A model generated the notes under the pieces. It was given only the letters and a program-made list of their open reading frames with translations, made no database searches and was not told the origin of the DNA. Shown here in pieces: positions 7,064 to 14,166 of a stretch of 29,247 bases of DNA. Numbering within the stretch: position 1 is the first letter of the stretch; each line of letters begins with the position of its first letter. Source of the DNA: Paracoccaceae bacterium (lineage in GTDB: Bacteria; Pseudomonadota; Alphaproteobacteria; Rhodobacterales; Rhodobacteraceae); the NCBI GenBank assembly GCA_015487255.1, contig WFQA01000199.1, positions 1 to 29,247 of the forward strand, read 5' to 3'. The translations under genes were made by a program, and so were the position numbers.

Positions 7064-8377
7064 ATGCGCTGGAAAAAGGATGACCTAACCGGCTGGGGGG
7101 GTGTGCTGCACCGCGAGGCCGAGCTGGCCCGCCCCGAGCGGCTGGCCGCACTGGCGGCTGTGCTCAAAGCCAATCCCTGCCCGGCGATCGGCGCGCGCCT
7201 CTCTTATGGTGATGCGCCACTCGCCGCCAAAGCGGTCGATATGACCCGGCTGGACCGTTTTATCTCATTCGATGAAAAAACCGGGCTGCTCGATGCCGAG
7301 GCCGGGGTGACGATCGGGGATATTCTGGCCACTTTCGGCCCCAAAGGCTGGATGCCCGCCGTTATGCCCGGCACCGGCCATGCCACCCTTGGCGGGGCGA
7401 TTGCCAATGATGTGCATGGCAAAAACCACCACCTGGCCGGCAGCTTTGGCCAGCATGTGGAAAGCATCGCCCTGATGGCGCCCGATGGCACCGGCCAGCG
7501 CATTTCGCTCAAATCAAAACCCAAGCTTTTTCGGGCCACCATTGGCGGGCTGGGCCAGACCGGAGTGATCGTTTCGGCCCGCATCCATTTGGCCAAATGC
7601 CCCGCCGGGCATATGGCAGTGCAGGAGCGGCGCATGGAGGATCTTGATGCTTTTTTGGAGGCTTTCAATCAGTCCCGCGCCGATTATCAGGTGGGCTGGC
7701 TGGACATGACCGCCGGTGGCATCAACCTTGGCCGGGGCATTCTGGAAGAGGCGCATTTTGCTGATGGTCCGTTTGAAGCGGCCCGAAAGCCGCGCTCGGT
7801 GCCTTTCAACCTGCCGGGCTTTGCCATGGCGCGGCCCTTGGTAAAAGTCTTCAACTGGTTTTATATGCGCCGGGTGCCGGAAGCGGGCCGCGATGTGCAG
7901 CGCCCTTTGCAAAAGTTCTTCTTTCCGCTGGATAATATCAGCCACTGGAACCGGCTTTACGGCAAGCGCGGCTTTCACCAGTTCCAGTGCGTGCTGCCAG
8001 ATGAGCATGCGCCCGCCACGCTCAATCTGATGCTGGAGGCGGTGGTGGCCTCCGGGCTGGCCTCGCCGCTTTCGGTGCTCAAGCGCATGGGGCATGGGCG
8101 GGCCGGCATGCTTTCCTTCCCGATGGAGGGGTTTACGCTGGCGATTGATATCGTCAACAAGCCCAGCGCCAAGGCGCTTTTGGCACGGCTGAACGAATTG
8201 GCAAAAAATGCGGGTGGGCGAGTTTATCTGGCCAAGGATTCGAGCCTTGAGCCGGCCTATTTGCCGGATATGTATAATGAGTTGGAAGATTTTCGCAGTG
8301 AAGCCAACAAGGCGGACCCGGAGCGGGTGTTTGAGACCGATCTGGCCAAACGGCTGAATATCAGGGGGCAGGCATGA
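7064..8377 (+). CDS. DprE1-like FAD-dependent oxidase (polyprenyl-phosphoryl-ribose 2'-oxidase)
   Basis: A 437-residue oxidoreductase like DprE1, which oxidises decaprenylphosphoryl-ribose at C2' to the keto intermediate of arabinose donor synthesis. The N-terminal FAD domain includes ARLSYGDAPL (44-53) and the diagnostic PGTGHATLGGAIANDVHGKN (102-121) followed by HHLAGSFGQHVESIAL. The C-terminal part includes SFPMEGFTLAIDIV, GGRVYLAKDSS and ADPERVFETDLAKRL, which line up with mycobacterial DprE1 from memory. Lys391 matches catalytic Lys418, but Ala360 occupies the place of Cys387. The last 4 bases overlap the reductase gene (ATGA). Confidence 0.88.
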   Translation: MRWKKDDLTGWGGVLHREAELARPERLAALAAVLKANPCPAIGARLSYGDAPLAAKAVDMTRLDRFISFDEKTGLLDAEAGVTIGDILATFGPKGWMPAVMPGTGHATLGGAIANDVHGKNHHLAGSFGQHVESIALMAPDGTGQRISLKSKPKLFRATIGGLGQTGVIVSARIHLAKCPAGHMAVQERRMEDLDAFLEAFNQSRADYQVGWLDMTAGGINLGRGILEEAHFADGPFEAARKPRSVPFNLPGFAMARPLVKVFNWFYMRRVPEAGRDVQRPLQKFFFPLDNISHWNRLYGKRGFHQFQCVLPDEHAPATLNLMLEAVVASGLASPLSVLKRMGHGRAGMLSFPMEGFTLAIDIVNKPSAKALLARLNELAKNAGGRVYLAKDSSLEPAYLPDMYNELEDFRSEANKADPERVFETDLAKRLNIRGQA

Positions 8378-9111
8378 GCGAAACATGGATCATTTTGGGG
8401 GGCACCTCAGCCATCGCCCGCGCCTTTGCCCGCAAATGCGCGGCCAGCGGGGCCAGCCTGCTGCTGGCCGGGCGTGACCTGCCCGAACTGAAGCGCATCG
8501 CAGCAGATTGCAGCCTGCGCGGGGCGGCCAGCGCCAGGGCGGTAGCGTTTGACGCCCGCAAGCCAGCCAAGTTTGACGCACTGATCGCCGAAGCGGTAGA
8601 AAGCAGCGGCAGCCTGAATGCGGCGGTGTTTGTTGGCTCGATGCCCGAACAGAGCGAAATTGACCAAGACCCAAGCCTGATTGACGGCGTGGTGCAGGAT
8701 AGCTTCACCGGCCCGATCCGGTTTTTGCACCTGCTTGCCCCGCATATGGAAGAGCGCGAGAGCGGCACGATTATCGGGGTCGGCTCGGTTGCCGGCGACC
8801 GTGGGCGGGTGGGGAACTATGTATATGGCGCGGCCAAGGCCGGGTTTCATGCCTATCTTTCCGGCCTGCGCAACCGGCTGGGGCGTAAAGGCGTGCATGT
8901 AGTCACCGCAAAGCCGGGCTTTGTCGATACCGGCATGACATGGGGGATCGAGGGCATGTTTCTGGTGGCCAGCCCCGAGGATGTGGCGGACAGCCTGCTC
9001 AAAGCGGTAAAGAAGAAACGCAATGTGATTTATACGCCGTGGTTCTGGCGCTATATCATGCTGATCATCCGCTCGGTGCCGGAGTTTATCTTCAAGAAAC
9101 TGTCGATATAG
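8374..9111 (+). CDS. DprE2-like short-chain dehydrogenase/reductase
   Basis: A 245-residue classical SDR. The nucleotide-binding motif is GGTSAIA (9-15) and the catalytic residues are Ser138 (GVGSVAGDRG), Tyr151 and Lys155 (YGAAK), followed by TAKPGFVDTGMT. The SVAGDRGR...YGAAK pattern and C-terminal WFWRYIMLIIRSVPEFIFKKL resemble DprE2, which reduces the 2'-keto lipid to polyprenyl-phosphoryl-arabinose using NADH/NADPH. Its start overlaps the stop of the DprE1-like gene, and DprE1 and DprE2 act as a pair in mycobacteria, which supports the assignment over a generic SDR. Confidence 0.85.
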   Translation: MSETWIILGGTSAIARAFARKCAASGASLLLAGRDLPELKRIAADCSLRGAASARAVAFDARKPAKFDALIAEAVESSGSLNAAVFVGSMPEQSEIDQDPSLIDGVVQDSFTGPIRFLHLLAPHMEERESGTIIGVGSVAGDRGRVGNYVYGAAKAGFHAYLSGLRNRLGRKGVHVVTAKPGFVDTGMTWGIEGMFLVASPEDVADSLLKAVKKKRNVIYTPWFWRYIMLIIRSVPEFIFKKLSI

Positions 9112-9177
9112 CGGCGGGCGGGGTGCCACGGCCTTTTCGGCTTGGGCCGGGATCGCGATAGGAATGCCCGGCTTATC

Positions 9178-9229
9178 ATGCCCCGCTCTGTAGACATGTC
9201 ATATATAACATGTCTACAGAGCGGGGCGT
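9178..9229. repeat. long perfect inverted repeat with 8-bp spacer
   Basis: Arms 9180-9199 and 9208-9227 are exact reverse complements (20 bp; arm reads GCCCCGCTCTGTAGACATGT). A G-T wobble and one A-T pair extend this to 22 bp at 9178-9229. The spacer is CATATATA. It lies between two convergent genes, with no U-tract on either side. Surrounding DNA (9112-9352, 241 bases) has no supported gene. It could be a strong transcript-end structure, the fused ends of a small mobile element, or a site-specific recombination site (two arms and an 8-bp spacer). Confidence 0.75.
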
Positions 9230-9352
9230 TGATTTTGACTAAAGTTCAGCAAATGAGTTCGGCTAAAGAGTTCGACAATAAAAAGAAGGCTTTCACCGGT
9301 GGTACATTGACGAAGCCAGCCCGCAGGGCTTGTTATTCCACATATATTGCGC

Positions 9353-10786
9353 CTACCCGGCAGCACTGACCAAAAGATAAGCGCCAATGGCCATCAACGC
9401 CAGCCCGATCGGGTCGCGCAGGGCAAAGACGATCGGGTCATAATCCATCCGCCCCTGCCAGCCGCGATAGATCATCCGGCCCAGCCACAGCGCCACCGTA
9501 ATCGCCGCGAGGCGGATCTCCCACAGGTTTTGGTAAAGCGTGGCGGCGATTTCGCTATAGGTATAAAGCGTATAGGTCACAATCGCCCCAACCGAGGCGG
9601 TAATGGCGATATTGCGCAAATCCGCCCGGTCCCGGCGGGCATAGCCCCGCCCGGGCAATATCGCCTCATCCTTAGCCTTACCCAGCTCGATCAGCCGTTT
9701 CACCGCGCCAAGCGCCAGAAAGACCGGAAACACAAACGCCCCGAGCCAGCCAGACATCGCCACCCCCGCCGCCACCGAGCCCGCCACCACCCGCAAGGTG
9801 TAAAGCGCGGCCAAAATGGAAATATCAACCCAGCGCAGCCGCTTCAGCCCCAGGGAGTAGGAAAGCGACAGCGCCATATATAGCGCTATGATCGCCGCCA
9901 GTTGCCAAGAGTGCAGCGCCGAAGCCCCCAGCGCAAAAAGCCCAAGGCCGGCGCTGGTAAACATGCCGGATTTAATGCTGGCCGTGCCCGCCGCAAAGGG
10001 GCGGTTTTTCTTGGTGGCATGCTGGCGGTCGGCTGCCAGATCCATCAGATCATTGACAATATAAATGCTGGAAGCCGCTGCCGAAAAAACCACAATCCCC
10101 CAAAAGACCAGCATAAACCCGGCGAAATCCGTGCGATGCGCGGCGAGCAGCGGCAGCAGGAGCAAAATGTTTTTCACCCATTGATGCGGTCGCATCGCTC
10201 GCAAAACAGCCATCGGCCCGGTCGCTTTGCCCAGCGGTGTCAGCTTTAGCCCCGCAGCGGCGATCCGCTTTTCCAGCCCTGCACTCGGGGCAACAACATA
10301 CCCCCCCGCTCCCATCTGCCAAACCGCGATATCCGCGCGCGAATCTCCGACATACTCAAACCCCTGCGCGCCAAACCGCGCCTTGAGCGCTTCTGCCTTG
10401 GCAATAGCGGTCAGGTTGACCCGACCGTCCGAGGCCATTGCCGGCAGTGCAAGCCCCAAGCGTTCTGAAAGCGGTTGCACCAGGCGCGCATCGGACCCAG
10501 AGGCAATGATAACCTCGCGCCCAGCCTCCTGTGCCGCGCGCAGCAGCGCCACAACCTCTTCGCGCAGCGGCAGCAAGGTGGTATCAAGCCCCGCCAACTC
10601 GGCCAGCCGTTTTTTCAGCGCGGCTTTTTGCAGGGCAAATCTGGCCACGGCCAGCAGGCAAAGCCAGGGATGGCGGCCCAGCGCGGCCCAGAAGCTTTCA
10701 AACAGCATGTCGGTTTTGAGCAGGCTGCCATCGGCATCAACCACCAGCGCTTTGGGGGAAGTATCTCGGGATATGTTTTCGCCCAC
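9353..10786 (-). CDS. HAD phosphatase-UbiA prenyltransferase fusion (phosphoribosyl-polyprenyl-phosphate synthase)
   Basis: A two-domain protein of about 477 residues. Residues 13-190 are a HAD phosphatase: motif I VVDADGSLL (Asp17/Asp19), motif II VIIASGSD, motif IV YVGDSRADIAVW. Residues 193-477 are a UbiA-family membrane prenyltransferase with MRPHQWVKNILLL, the Asp-rich motif NDLMDLAADRQHATKKNRP (245-263) and several helices, ending DYDPIVFALRDPIGLALMA. The UbiA part resembles mycobacterial Rv3806c, which adds 5-phosphoribose from PRPP to polyprenyl phosphate. The HAD part would remove the 5-phosphate. The frame is open to 10915 but without conserved sequence; a GTG at 10786 (VGENISRD) is the likely start, uncertain. 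It faces the DprE genes convergently. Confidence 0.85.
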   Translation of the reverse strand: MGENISRDTSPKALVVDADGSLLKTDMLFESFWAALGRHPWLCLLAVARFALQKAALKKRLAELAGLDTTLLPLREEVVALLRAAQEAGREVIIASGSDARLVQPLSERLGLALPAMASDGRVNLTAIAKAEALKARFGAQGFEYVGDSRADIAVWQMGAGGYVVAPSAGLEKRIAAAGLKLTPLGKATGPMAVLRAMRPHQWVKNILLLLPLLAAHRTDFAGFMLVFWGIVVFSAAASSIYIVNDLMDLAADRQHATKKNRPFAAGTASIKSGMFTSAGLGLFALGASALHSWQLAAIIALYMALSLSYSLGLKRLRWVDISILAALYTLRVVAGSVAAGVAMSGWLGAFVFPVFLALGAVKRLIELGKAKDEAILPGRGYARRDRADLRNIAITASVGAIVTYTLYTYSEIAATLYQNLWEIRLAAITVALWLGRMIYRGWQGRMDYDPIVFALRDPIGLALMAIGAYLLVSAAG

Positions 10787-10935
10787 GTTGCACTCGCTGG
10801 ATTGATTCGCCTTGCCCCGCTTATACTTATGGCAGGGGCCACAACTCAACGTAAAACCCGGCAGATTCGGGCATATTGTAAGAAAAACATATGGCCCGCC
10901 CTTACAGCAAAGCAATTAACCGCTTGTTTTTAAAC

Positions 10936-10964
10936 TGTTTACACAAATGTATACAATTTAAACA
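10936..10964. promoter_or_regulatory. candidate AT-rich operator upstream of the Tad locus
   Basis: The outer inverted repeat TGTTTA ... TAAACA encloses an off-centre near-palindrome around GTATAC (AAATGTATACAATTT). It lies in the divergent region between the HAD-UbiA gene and flp1. The symmetry is suggestive of a dimeric regulator or a core promoter region, but AT-rich sequence produces such patterns readily. Confidence 0.25.
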
Positions 10965-11153
10965 ACCGGTCATTGTTTTGCCACATTCTTTTCACATATT
11001 GGCAACAACCAAGCGATATTACGTCGCTCAAAGGACGGCTATACGGACTTGGACGCTTCATCACACAGTTTAGTGGTGCAGCGGTGGGAATGCCCTTTCA
11101 GGGCGTGAGTGGTGGGCTGTGTTTTGGCCATTTGAACTTAATAATTGTATCCT

Positions 11154-11160
11154 AGGAGGG
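11154..11160 (+). promoter_or_regulatory. very strong Shine-Dalgarno of the first Flp pilin
   Basis: AGGAGGG with 7 bases to the ATG at 11168, close to ideal and stronger than any other site in the window. It supports this short pilin gene as real and suggests very high translation, as expected for a major pilin. Confidence 0.8.
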
Positions 11161-11167
11161 AAACAAA

Positions 11168-11344
11168 ATGAAAAAACTTCTTAACGCATTCGTAAAAGAC
11201 GAAGACGGCGCTGTAACTGTAGACTGGGTTGTTCTGACCGCTGCCATCGTTGGCATCGCTCTGGCAATCATCGCCACCATCCGTGGCGGCCTGACTAACG
11301 CTGCCGACGATATCGCTGCTTCGCTTTCCAACGCGTTGACCTAA
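11168..11344 (+). CDS. flp: Flp/Fap-type pilin (major pilin candidate)
   Basis: A 58-residue class III prepilin, the structural subunit of the Tad pilus. It begins MKKLLNAFVKDEDG, a short basic/acidic leader, followed by the hydrophobic stretch AVTVDWVVLTAAIVGIALAI. Cleavage is predicted after Gly14 by the TadV peptidase encoded at 21239-21730. Canonical Flp pilins have Glu at +5 and Tyr at +6 of the mature chain; here these are Asp19 and Trp20. The C-terminal region IRGGLTNAADDIAASLSNALT is polar. A perfect Shine-Dalgarno precedes it and an 11-bp stem-loop follows, typical of a highly expressed pilin. It is the first gene of the Tad locus. Confidence 0.88.
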   Translation: MKKLLNAFVKDEDGAVTVDWVVLTAAIVGIALAIIATIRGGLTNAADDIAASLSNALT

Positions 11345-11371
11345 TACCAGCCCTTTTGGGTTTACAAAATA

Positions 11372-11395
11372 CTGTAAGGCGATCTCGCCTTACAG
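11372..11395 (+). other. stem-loop between the two pilin genes
   Basis: CTGTAAGGCGA and TCGCCTTACAG are perfect reverse complements (11 bp) around TC, 27 bases after the flp1 stop and 25 before the flp2 start. There is no U-tract. It may cause partial termination or protect the pilin mRNA 3' end, so that flp1 is produced in excess of downstream genes. Confidence 0.6.
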
Positions 11396-11419
11396 GAACC
11401 AGCTGAAACGGAGTATGTC

Positions 11420-11623
11420 ATGATTACAAAAAATTCAACTTCACTCGTCTCAGCTTTTTTCCGCGATGAGGATGCTGCCATCACAGTTGACTGGGTGGTT
11501 CTCACTGCAGCAGTCATGGGCATGGGCGTCACCGCAGTTCTGGTGATCACAGACCAGATCGGGGATAACGCGATTGCGCTGGATGCCTCTGTTTCGGCTG
11601 CGGTTGCAGCTGCCTTGAGCTAG
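11420..11623 (+). CDS. second Flp-family pilin
   Basis: A 67-residue paralogue of the first pilin. After a 19-residue leader (MITKNSTSLVSAFFRDEDA) comes AITVDWVVLTAAVMGMGVTA, sharing the TVDWVVLTAA core. The leader ends in Ala19 instead of the Gly normally required at -1 of the cleavage site, and the tail (ALDASVSAAVAAALS) differs from that of flp1. This may be a minor pilin or a poorly cleaved one. CGGAG upstream of the ATG at 11420 supports the start. A 12-bp perfect palindrome lies between it and cpaB. Confidence 0.85.
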   Translation: MITKNSTSLVSAFFRDEDAAITVDWVVLTAAVMGMGVTAVLVITDQIGDNAIALDASVSAAVAAALS

Positions 11624-11650
11624 CATCCCAGCTTTCTGCCCTCTGCAATA

Positions 11651-11662
11651 GCGAATATTCGC
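11651..11662. other. perfect 12-bp palindrome before cpaB
   Basis: GCGAATATTCGC is its own reverse complement. It lies in the 123-base gap between flp2 and cpaB, 28 bases after the flp2 stop. It could be an mRNA hairpin or a DNA-binding site; only the palindrome itself is seen. Confidence 0.35.
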
Positions 11663-11746
11663 AGGCAGGCCATACCCCATTGATTTCACCACCAGATAAT
11701 GCGATGAGCAAGACTCAAACGTTACCTTTTGGTGTGAGGGAATAAA

Positions 11747-12586
11747 ATGCGACTGGTATTCTTGCTGGTGTTGATTGTTGGTATCGCTATTGCCGGCTAT
11801 GCCGTTTATCTGATTCAGGACCGTTTCTCGGGCTATCAGGTGCGGGTGGAGCAATTGCAAAACGAATTGCGCCAAACGCGGGAAAAAGTGGTGGAAACCA
11901 CACCGATCGTGGTGGCGGCGACCGCGCTTTCCTATGCGCATAAACTGGTCGCAGAGGATTTGGCCATCGTTGAATGGCCGACAGAAGGCCTGCCTGAAAA
12001 TGTGTTCACCAGTATTGAGGATCTGGTCGATGAAAATGAAGGTCCGCGCTATATCAAGCGCGCCATTGAGCCGAGCGAACCTATACTTGCCAGCAAAATC
12101 ACCAATTTTGGCGAGGATATCGGCGTCAACACCCTGCTGGAGCCGGGCACCCGTGCCTTTGCCATCCGGGTTGATGTAGCTTCCGGTGTTTCGGGCTTCA
12201 TCCAGCCCGGCGACGAGGTGGATATCTACTGGACCGGGCGCAACCTGGACCAAATCATCACCCGGTTGATCCTGGAAAAGGTCAAAATCATCGCGATTGA
12301 CCAGCAGGCCGATCAGGATTCCCTGCGCCCGACCGTGGCCAGAACCGTCACTTTGCAAGTTTCTCCGGACATTGTTGCAAATTTGGTACAGTTCCAGTCC
12401 TCCGGCAGCCTGACCCTCTCGCTGCGCGGGGTGGAAGATGCCACCACAGCCGGTCCGATCGAGGTGAATACCTCTGCCTTAATCGGCAATGAAATCAAAG
12501 AGATAGAGGAAGAGCGCGTTTGCACACGCACGGTTCGCCGCGGGGTTGCAACCGAAGAAATAATTATACCCTGCCCACCGGAATAA
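11747..12586 (+). CDS. cpaB: Flp pilus assembly protein CpaB/RcpC
   Basis: Periplasmic/outer-membrane associated Tad component that works with the secretin. The 279 residues begin with a membrane anchor or signal segment (MRLVFLLVLIVGIAIAGYAV). A SAF-like domain lies at about 54-118 (IVVAATALSYAHKLVAEDL ... GEPI-type segment SEPILASKIT). Next comes the RcpC/CpaB core with RAFAIRVDVASGVSGFIQPGDEVDI (137-160). The C-terminus has two cysteines (VCTRTVRRG ... IIPCPPE) that could form a disulfide. GAGGG precedes the ATG. It lies between the pilins and the secretin gene, the usual Tad order. Confidence 0.9.
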   Translation: MRLVFLLVLIVGIAIAGYAVYLIQDRFSGYQVRVEQLQNELRQTREKVVETTPIVVAATALSYAHKLVAEDLAIVEWPTEGLPENVFTSIEDLVDENEGPRYIKRAIEPSEPILASKITNFGEDIGVNTLLEPGTRAFAIRVDVASGVSGFIQPGDEVDIYWTGRNLDQIITRLILEKVKIIAIDQQADQDSLRPTVARTVTLQVSPDIVANLVQFQSSGSLTLSLRGVEDATTAGPIEVNTSALIGNEIKEIEEERVCTRTVRRGVATEEIIIPCPPE

Positions 12587-12770
12587 TGTGGCTTAATATT
12601 TGTTAATTTATGCGCTTTAGCGCCGCATATATTATTTTTTTGACTCGAAGAGTCCCCTCTAACACATTGATTCTTGCAATTGAATCCAATTTGACGCATG
12701 CTGTGCGCAAGAATGGGCAAAAGATCCGTTCGCTAATTTTCATTCAGTGATTTTGAGAGGCAGGATCACA
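12587..12770. other. intergenic region between cpaB and secretin gene
   Basis: 184 AT-rich bases without a gene. Two small hairpins are visible: GCGC-TTTA-GCGC (12612-12623), with a T-run starting some 10 bases later, and GACTC-GAA-GAGTC (about 12642-12654). The first could be a weak terminator for the pilin-cpaB transcript and the AT-rich remainder a new promoter for the secretin gene, but neither is certain. Confidence 0.35.
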
Positions 12771-14162
12771 ATGCAGCTAAACACCCTGATTCGGGCGGGT
12801 CTTTTGGGATTCGCCTTCGCCGCGCCGATGGCCGGCACTGTTCTTGCGCAAACTGCGGTGCTTTCAGTCGCCCGCGGGGCCGCATCCAGTAAAATATCCG
12901 TTGCGATCAATCGTGCCATCGTCGTTGAAAGCGACCGGCCCTTTGCTGAGCTTTCGGTGGCCAACCCGGCCATTGCCGATATTGCTTCGCTTTCTGATCG
13001 TTCCATTTATGTGCTTGGCAAAACCGCCGGGGCAACCACCCTGACCATCTTTGACCAGGACGGGCAGCTGATTGCCAATGTGGATGTGCGGGTTTCACCC
13101 GATATCGCGGAATTCAAGGAGCGGCTCAGCCAGATCCTTCCCGGTGAAAACATCAATGTGCGCACCGCCAATGACGGTATCGTGCTTTCGGGCCGGGTTT
13201 CCGGCTCGCGCAAGGTGGCGCTGGCTTTGGAACTGGCCGAGCTTTACGCGCCGGAGAAAGTGACCAATCTGATGATGGTTGGCGGCTCGCAGCAGGTTAT
13301 GCTGCAGGTGCGATTCGCTGAAATGCAACGCTCGGTGGCAAAGACCCTCGGTTCATCGGTTGGTATTGACGGCTCAGTGCCAACCAATGGTGTGGCAATC
13401 GGCTCAGGCGGCTACGGTGTAACCCTGAACGGCCTCAATTCACAGGCTACCTCCGCAGGTGCTATCGGCATTGGCTTTGGCATCGGTGGCCTTGCGGTCA
13501 ATGTGTTGGTCGAAGCACTGGAGAGCAAAGGCATGGCCCGAACATTGGCCGAGCCGAATATCGTGGCGATTTCCGGCCAGCCGGCCCGGTTTTTGGCCGG
13601 TGGTGAATATCCGGTGCCGGTTTCCACCGGTGAGGGCAGTGGTATATTGATTGAGTATCGCCCGTTTGGGGTTGAGCTGAATTTCATCCCCACGGTCATA
13701 GATGGCGACCTCATCAATCTGGAGCTGGAAACAACGGTCAGCGCCATTGATCAGGACACCTCCTTCACCGGCGCGGACGGGATTCAGGTAGCGGCATTCA
13801 AAGTGCGCCGCGCTTCCACCACGGTTGAAATGCGCGATGGCCAGAGCTTTGCCATTGCCGGGTTGTTGCAGGATGATTTTGCCGATCTCTCCGGCCAGGT
13901 GCCATGGATTGGCGATGTGCCCATCCTTGGTGCGCTGTTTCGCAGTGCTGAATACCGGCGGCGGCAAACCGAATTGGTTATTATCGTAACCCCGCATCTG
14001 GTCACCCCGACCGCAACCGATGCTCTGGCTTTGCCAACAGACCGGATGCGCATCCCGACCGAGGCTGAGCTGTTTCTTGGCGGCCGCACCGAGGGCAGCG
14101 TTTCTGCCGCCTCGGTTTCGCAACTGGGCTTTGATGGCTCTGCCGGATATGTGATGGAGTAG
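12771..14162 (+). CDS. cpaC: Tad pilus secretin CpaC/RcpA
   Basis: Outer-membrane secretin that forms the channel for the Flp pilus. The 463 residues begin with a signal peptide (MQLNTLIRAGLLGFAFAAPM, cleavage near VLA-Q). The pilus-secretin N domain (about 41-110) includes INRAIVVESDRPFAELSVAN and SDRSIYVLGKTAGATTLTIF. A second N-terminal domain carries ENINVRTANDGIVLSGRVSG. The secretin core starts at QQVMLQVRFAEM and includes PVPVSTGEGSGILIEYRPFG, and ends with RQTELVIIVTPHLVTP. An in-frame GTG at 12747 would add 8 residues, but AGAGGCAGGA lies directly before the ATG at 12771, which is therefore preferred. Confidence 0.93.
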   Translation: MQLNTLIRAGLLGFAFAAPMAGTVLAQTAVLSVARGAASSKISVAINRAIVVESDRPFAELSVANPAIADIASLSDRSIYVLGKTAGATTLTIFDQDGQLIANVDVRVSPDIAEFKERLSQILPGENINVRTANDGIVLSGRVSGSRKVALALELAELYAPEKVTNLMMVGGSQQVMLQVRFAEMQRSVAKTLGSSVGIDGSVPTNGVAIGSGGYGVTLNGLNSQATSAGAIGIGFGIGGLAVNVLVEALESKGMARTLAEPNIVAISGQPARFLAGGEYPVPVSTGEGSGILIEYRPFGVELNFIPTVIDGDLINLELETTVSAIDQDTSFTGADGIQVAAFKVRRASTTVEMRDGQSFAIAGLLQDDFADLSGQVPWIGDVPILGALFRSAEYRRRQTELVIIVTPHLVTPTATDALALPTDRMRIPTEAELFLGGRTEGSVSAASVSQLGFDGSAGYVME

Positions 14163-14166
14163 GATC

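Larger units (their letters stand above)
10787..11167. other. intergenic region between HAD-UbiA gene and first Flp pilin
   Basis: About 380 bases with no convincing gene. It should hold the promoters of the minus-strand HAD-UbiA gene and of the plus-strand pilin locus. The stretch 10911-10965 is AT-rich and contains TGTTTA/TAAACA arms (10936-10941, 10959-10964) around GTATAC. Near the pilin, a possible leader structure pairs ACACAG (11063-11068) with CTGTGT (11117-11122) around the inner hairpin GCCCT-TTC-AGGGC (11092-11104). No confident -35/-10 pair was found. Confidence 0.5.

Noticed and set aside
9142..9369. Open frame of 75 codons across the inverted repeat at 9178-9229
   Set aside because: It reads through both arms of the palindrome, lacks a ribosome-binding site and looks like no known protein.
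10787..10915. N-terminal extension of the HAD-UbiA protein back to an ATG at 10915
   Set aside because: The extra 43 residues are Cys-rich and unlike HAD proteins; family-like sequence begins near 10755, so the GTG at 10786 is preferred.
10916..10933. CtrA-like TTAA pair upstream of the Tad locus
   Set aside because: The two TTAA half-sites are 10 bases apart, not the 7 required by the CtrA consensus.
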